Source of the DNA: Nemania diffusa
Taxonomy: Eukaryota; Ascomycota; Sordariomycetes; Xylariales; Xylariaceae
Direction: 5' to 3'
DNA: 64,000 nucleotides
Assembly (NCBI GenBank): GCA_038501195.1
Contig: JBBPUQ010000008.1
Location: 3,544,501-3,608,500, forward strand
Shown here: positions 61,061 to 64,000 of the stretch, one piece after another
Layout of the letters: each line of letters starts with the position of its first letter
Numbering within the stretch: position 1 is the first letter of the stretch
The notes under the pieces: model-generated
Seen by the model: the letters and a program-made list of their open reading frames with translations, nothing else
Database searches by the model: none
Told to the model about the DNA's origin: nothing
Program-made: the position numbers and the translations under genes

Positions 61061-63933
61061 AGTTCTTTTTTTTTTTTATTAAAAAAAGCTTTTTTTTTAT
61101 TTTTAATAAATTTATCGATTTTGTAAATAGTAGTAATTTATATTTATTATATAAAATTGTTGTATAAAACTATTATATTAAAAGCAGTAATAATAATATT
61201 AACTATTTTTATTAAAAAGTAAACTTTATACTATTTTAATTTGTTTTTTTATATTTTGTAAAAGCTTAAACTATTAGTTTTTTATTATAAAACAATTTTT
61301 TTATTTTTTTTTTAAGTTTTTTTTTTTTTTAGTTTTATAAAAAAAATCAATTTATTGTTTAAGTTATATTATATTTTAGCTATATTTTTTTTAACAAGGT
61401 TGAACTGTTTAATAATTAAAATTTAAAATATTGTTTAATTTTTTTTAACGTTTTTTTATTAATGTAGTTGTTGTTTTTTTTTTTTAAAAAACTTTATATT
61501 TTAGCAGTTAATATTTGCTTAATATTTAAAGTTTATAAGCTATATTTTTGTTTAATTTATAATTAAATTTTAATTAAAGTATTAATTAAAAAAATAATTA
61601 AAAAAAAACACTAGTTTATATTTTTAACAGTTAAAAAATATATTATATTTTTAAAACTAAAGTTTTTTAATAATTATTTTGTAAACTTAAAAAAATATTA
61701 CTACTAAAAATATATTTTTAAATCTTTTTTTTTATATTTGTAAAAATATTAGTAAAGCAGTTTTAATACTTTGTTTTTTTTTGCTATTATACTTAAAAAT
61801 TAGTCGAAAATAAAATTAAATAATTATAAAAAAGTTTAATATTTTTACAATTTTTTTTATAAATAGTATATTTATGCTTATATATATACTTGTTTTTATA
61901 TTTTTAAAAAAGTTTTTAGTAGTTAACAAAAATTTATTGTTGTTTATAATATATATATATAATAAAAGTTGTTTTTTTAAATATTTATTTATTAAGTTTA
62001 ATTTATTATTTATATAATTTTTTTGTAATATTTTTTTTAAGCAAAAGTTTAGTTTATTTAAAGTTATTTTTTTAATGTTTTGTTTTTTTTAATTTTTTTT
62101 GTAATATTTTTTAAAACTTTTATTTTGTTACAAAAACTAATAAATATAATTACAATGTTTTATAAGTATATTTTTTTTTTAGTATTGTTTAATAAGTAAT
62201 TTTTTAAAATATATTTTTTTTATTAATAGTTAAAACATTTGCTTTTTTTTGCTAGCTTTAATAATTTAAAGTTGTTTAAAATATTACAACTTTAAATTGT
62301 TGAAATTTTAGTATTATTATTGCTAGCTTTAATATTACTGTTTTTATTATTAGTAATATTTTCTAAAAAGTTATTAGTATTATTATAAATAATATATTAG
62401 TTAAACTTGCTTATATTATTAAAAAAAGTTAACTAATTAATTTTACGTTTAATATTATATTTTTTATTGTTTATATATATTTAATAAACTAATTAAATAT
62501 AAAGTTTAATATATTAATTAAAAAAAACATTGTTATTTAAATAAACAAAAAAAATATTTAGTAGTTTATTAAACAACTTGTTTTTAAAGTATTTTTTTTT
62601 TTTTTTTTTTTTAATTTAGTTTTTTTAGTTAATTAAACAAAGTTAATTTTAAAGTTAAAAAAAGTAGCTAAAATATAATTATTAAAATCAAAAAACTTTT
62701 ATTTTAATTTAAACTTTTTGTTAATATTTATATTTTTATAGCTTTTTTTTAAATAGTTAAAAAATGCTTTAATAGTAATTAATTAGTTAAAATAGCTTTT
62801 AGTTAAATATAAAAGTAAATGTTTAACAATTTTATTATTAATATAAGCTTTAATATTAATTATTTTTATAGCGTTATTAGCGAACTAATTTTTGTTAACA
62901 ATTAGTTGACTTTTTATAGCATATAACTATATTTTAAATTTAATATTGTTTTTATTTTTATTATTATAAAAAACAAATATAAATATTTTAGTTAATTTGT
63001 AAAATCTTTTATTTATTTAAATAAATTTCAAAATATTACTTTTATAAAAAAATAAATTAACAATATATTAATTAGTTTTGTTTAATAGTTTTTAAATATA
63101 GTTATATTTAATAATAGCTGTTTTTAACTTTTAAAATAAATAGTTAATAATTTGTTTAAAATAAAAGTTAAAAACAAGTTTTTTTTTATTGTTTTTTATT
63201 AAACAATTTAGTTGTTTTTTTTTATTAACTGCAATTTTGCTAAATTTTTTAGTTTAATTAACAAAAGTTTTTATATATTAAATAAACAGTATAACTAAGT
63301 TATATAAGTTTTTAGCTTATTATTAATATATTATTATTATTAAAAACTTAACTTTTATTTTTTAAAATAAAACATTAGAATGTTTAATTAAATTAACAAA
63401 AGCATTTTTATTAACTAGTTTATTAAATTTAAACTAAGTTTTTTTTTTTAATAAAATAATAAAAATAAAAAAAAAAACGATCTTGTTAAGCTTATACAGT
63501 TTAATAGCATATTTTTTTAAAAAGTAGTTAGTTTTTCAAAAAAAGTTTTTTTAATTAAAAATATAGTATTTATATATAAAAAAAAAGTTTTATATTTAAT
63601 TTTAAAAGCTTTTTATTAAAAAAACTAAAATAATTAGTTTATTATTATTTTTAGCTTTTATAATAACTAAAGTGTTATAGCTAAATCTTTTAAAATATAT
63701 TCAAATATTAGTTTTTACATAAAAAATTAAAAAAAACTGCTTGTTATTTATAATTACAAATAGTTGCAATTTATTAAAAGTTAAATTAATTTGTTTTTTA
63801 GTTTGTTGCTTAAAAATAGCGTATTTTTTAAATATTAATACTATTGCAGCAATTAGTTACAATTTAGTTTTTTTGTAAAAAATATTTAAAAGCAGTTTTT
63901 ATGCTTTATAAATATAAATAATCTATAAATTAT

Positions 63934-64000
63934 TGTATAAAGCTTACAAAAAAAGCAAAGCTTTAAACAAATAAAGCTATATTATACAAAAAATCTACAA
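63934..64000 (-). repeat. 5' LTR of E2, partial (window end)
   Basis: The first 67 bases of the second E2 LTR, TGTATAAAGCTTACAAAAAA onward, match 57465-57531 with a few C/T and G/A differences. The rest lies beyond the window. Confidence 0.85.

Larger units (their letters stand above)
57465..64000 (-). mobile_element. E2, Ty3/gypsy element on the minus strand, cut by the window end
   Basis: Terminal direct repeats: TGTACAAAGCTTACAAAAAA at 57465 and the same with few changes from 63934 to the window end, 6,469 bp apart. Coding sense is minus: gag side at the right, then an acidic-looking segment (62240-62430, now Asn-rich), reverse transcriptase (about 61060-60420), RNase H (59765-59640), integrase region, and a Lys-rich C-terminal end (57990-57760). 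An A-run ending in G upstream of the left LTR acts as polypurine tract. It is the least eroded long element here, with several CpG and GCG left. Its 5' LTR lies mostly outside the window. Confidence 0.88.

Noticed and set aside
1..64000. Mitochondrial DNA, or a naturally AT-rich genome such as Plasmodium
   Set aside because: No mitochondrial gene, rRNA or tRNA is visible, and an AT-rich coding genome would have long open frames. Intact and eroded copies of the same LTR differ mainly by C-to-T and G-to-A, which shows mutation rather than native composition.

Overview
The window is almost entirely A and T. There is no intact gene, no rRNA, no recognisable tRNA and no CRISPR array. What it holds is a graveyard of LTR retrotransposons eroded by C-to-T change on both strands. 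Remaining C is mostly in CpT (and remaining G in ApG), while CpA, CpG and CpC are depleted and TpA is very common. This is the signature of repeat-induced point mutation (RIP), so I infer an AT-rich isochore (subtelomeric, pericentromeric or gene-poor) of a filamentous ascomycete (Pezizomycotina). The species cannot be told from this sequence.

By comparing the window with itself I separated five repeat families. Family A: Ty3/gypsy, 226-bp LTR, 5-bp target duplications. It has three bodies (A1 14829-17064 +; A2 split over 34837-40222 and 55291-56205, minus; A3 41922-50337 +, complete) and three solo LTRs (2803-3028, 7849-8074, 9149-9374). Family B: Ty3/gypsy, about 200-bp LTR (B1 17330-24877 +, complete; B2 17065-31805 minus, split by B1; B3 31806-34836 minus, partial). 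Family C: Ty3/gypsy, about 250-bp LTR (40223-55290 +, split by A3). Family D: two direct copies of about 3.2 kb (7740-11190 and 11541-14690), class unknown. Family E: Ty3/gypsy, about 235-bp LTR (E1 5275-7734 +, truncated; E2 57465 to beyond 64000, minus).

The elements nest like layers. B1 sits inside B2, 66 bp from its 3' LTR, so 17065-31805 is a giant imperfect palindrome. A2 sits next to or inside B3, C sits inside A2, and A3 sits inside C. Younger layers keep more C and G than the layers they interrupt. Translating the eroded DNA still shows polymerase signatures: the catalytic Asp-Asp of reverse transcriptase appears as Asn-Asn (GAT to AAT) in A, B, C and E.

One island of normal composition interrupts this, at about 56206-57045. 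It has no reading frame but contains a roughly 75-bp imperfect duplication, a CCTACC/AGGTGAC-rich repeat field, a 15-bp G-rich minisatellite in four perfect units, a TATA-like site, and a short hairpin at each edge. A2 and B3 both lose their 5' parts at its left border, so that border is a rearrangement breakpoint. The island is the least explained part of the window. The other non-eroded piece is the solo LTR at 2803-3028.
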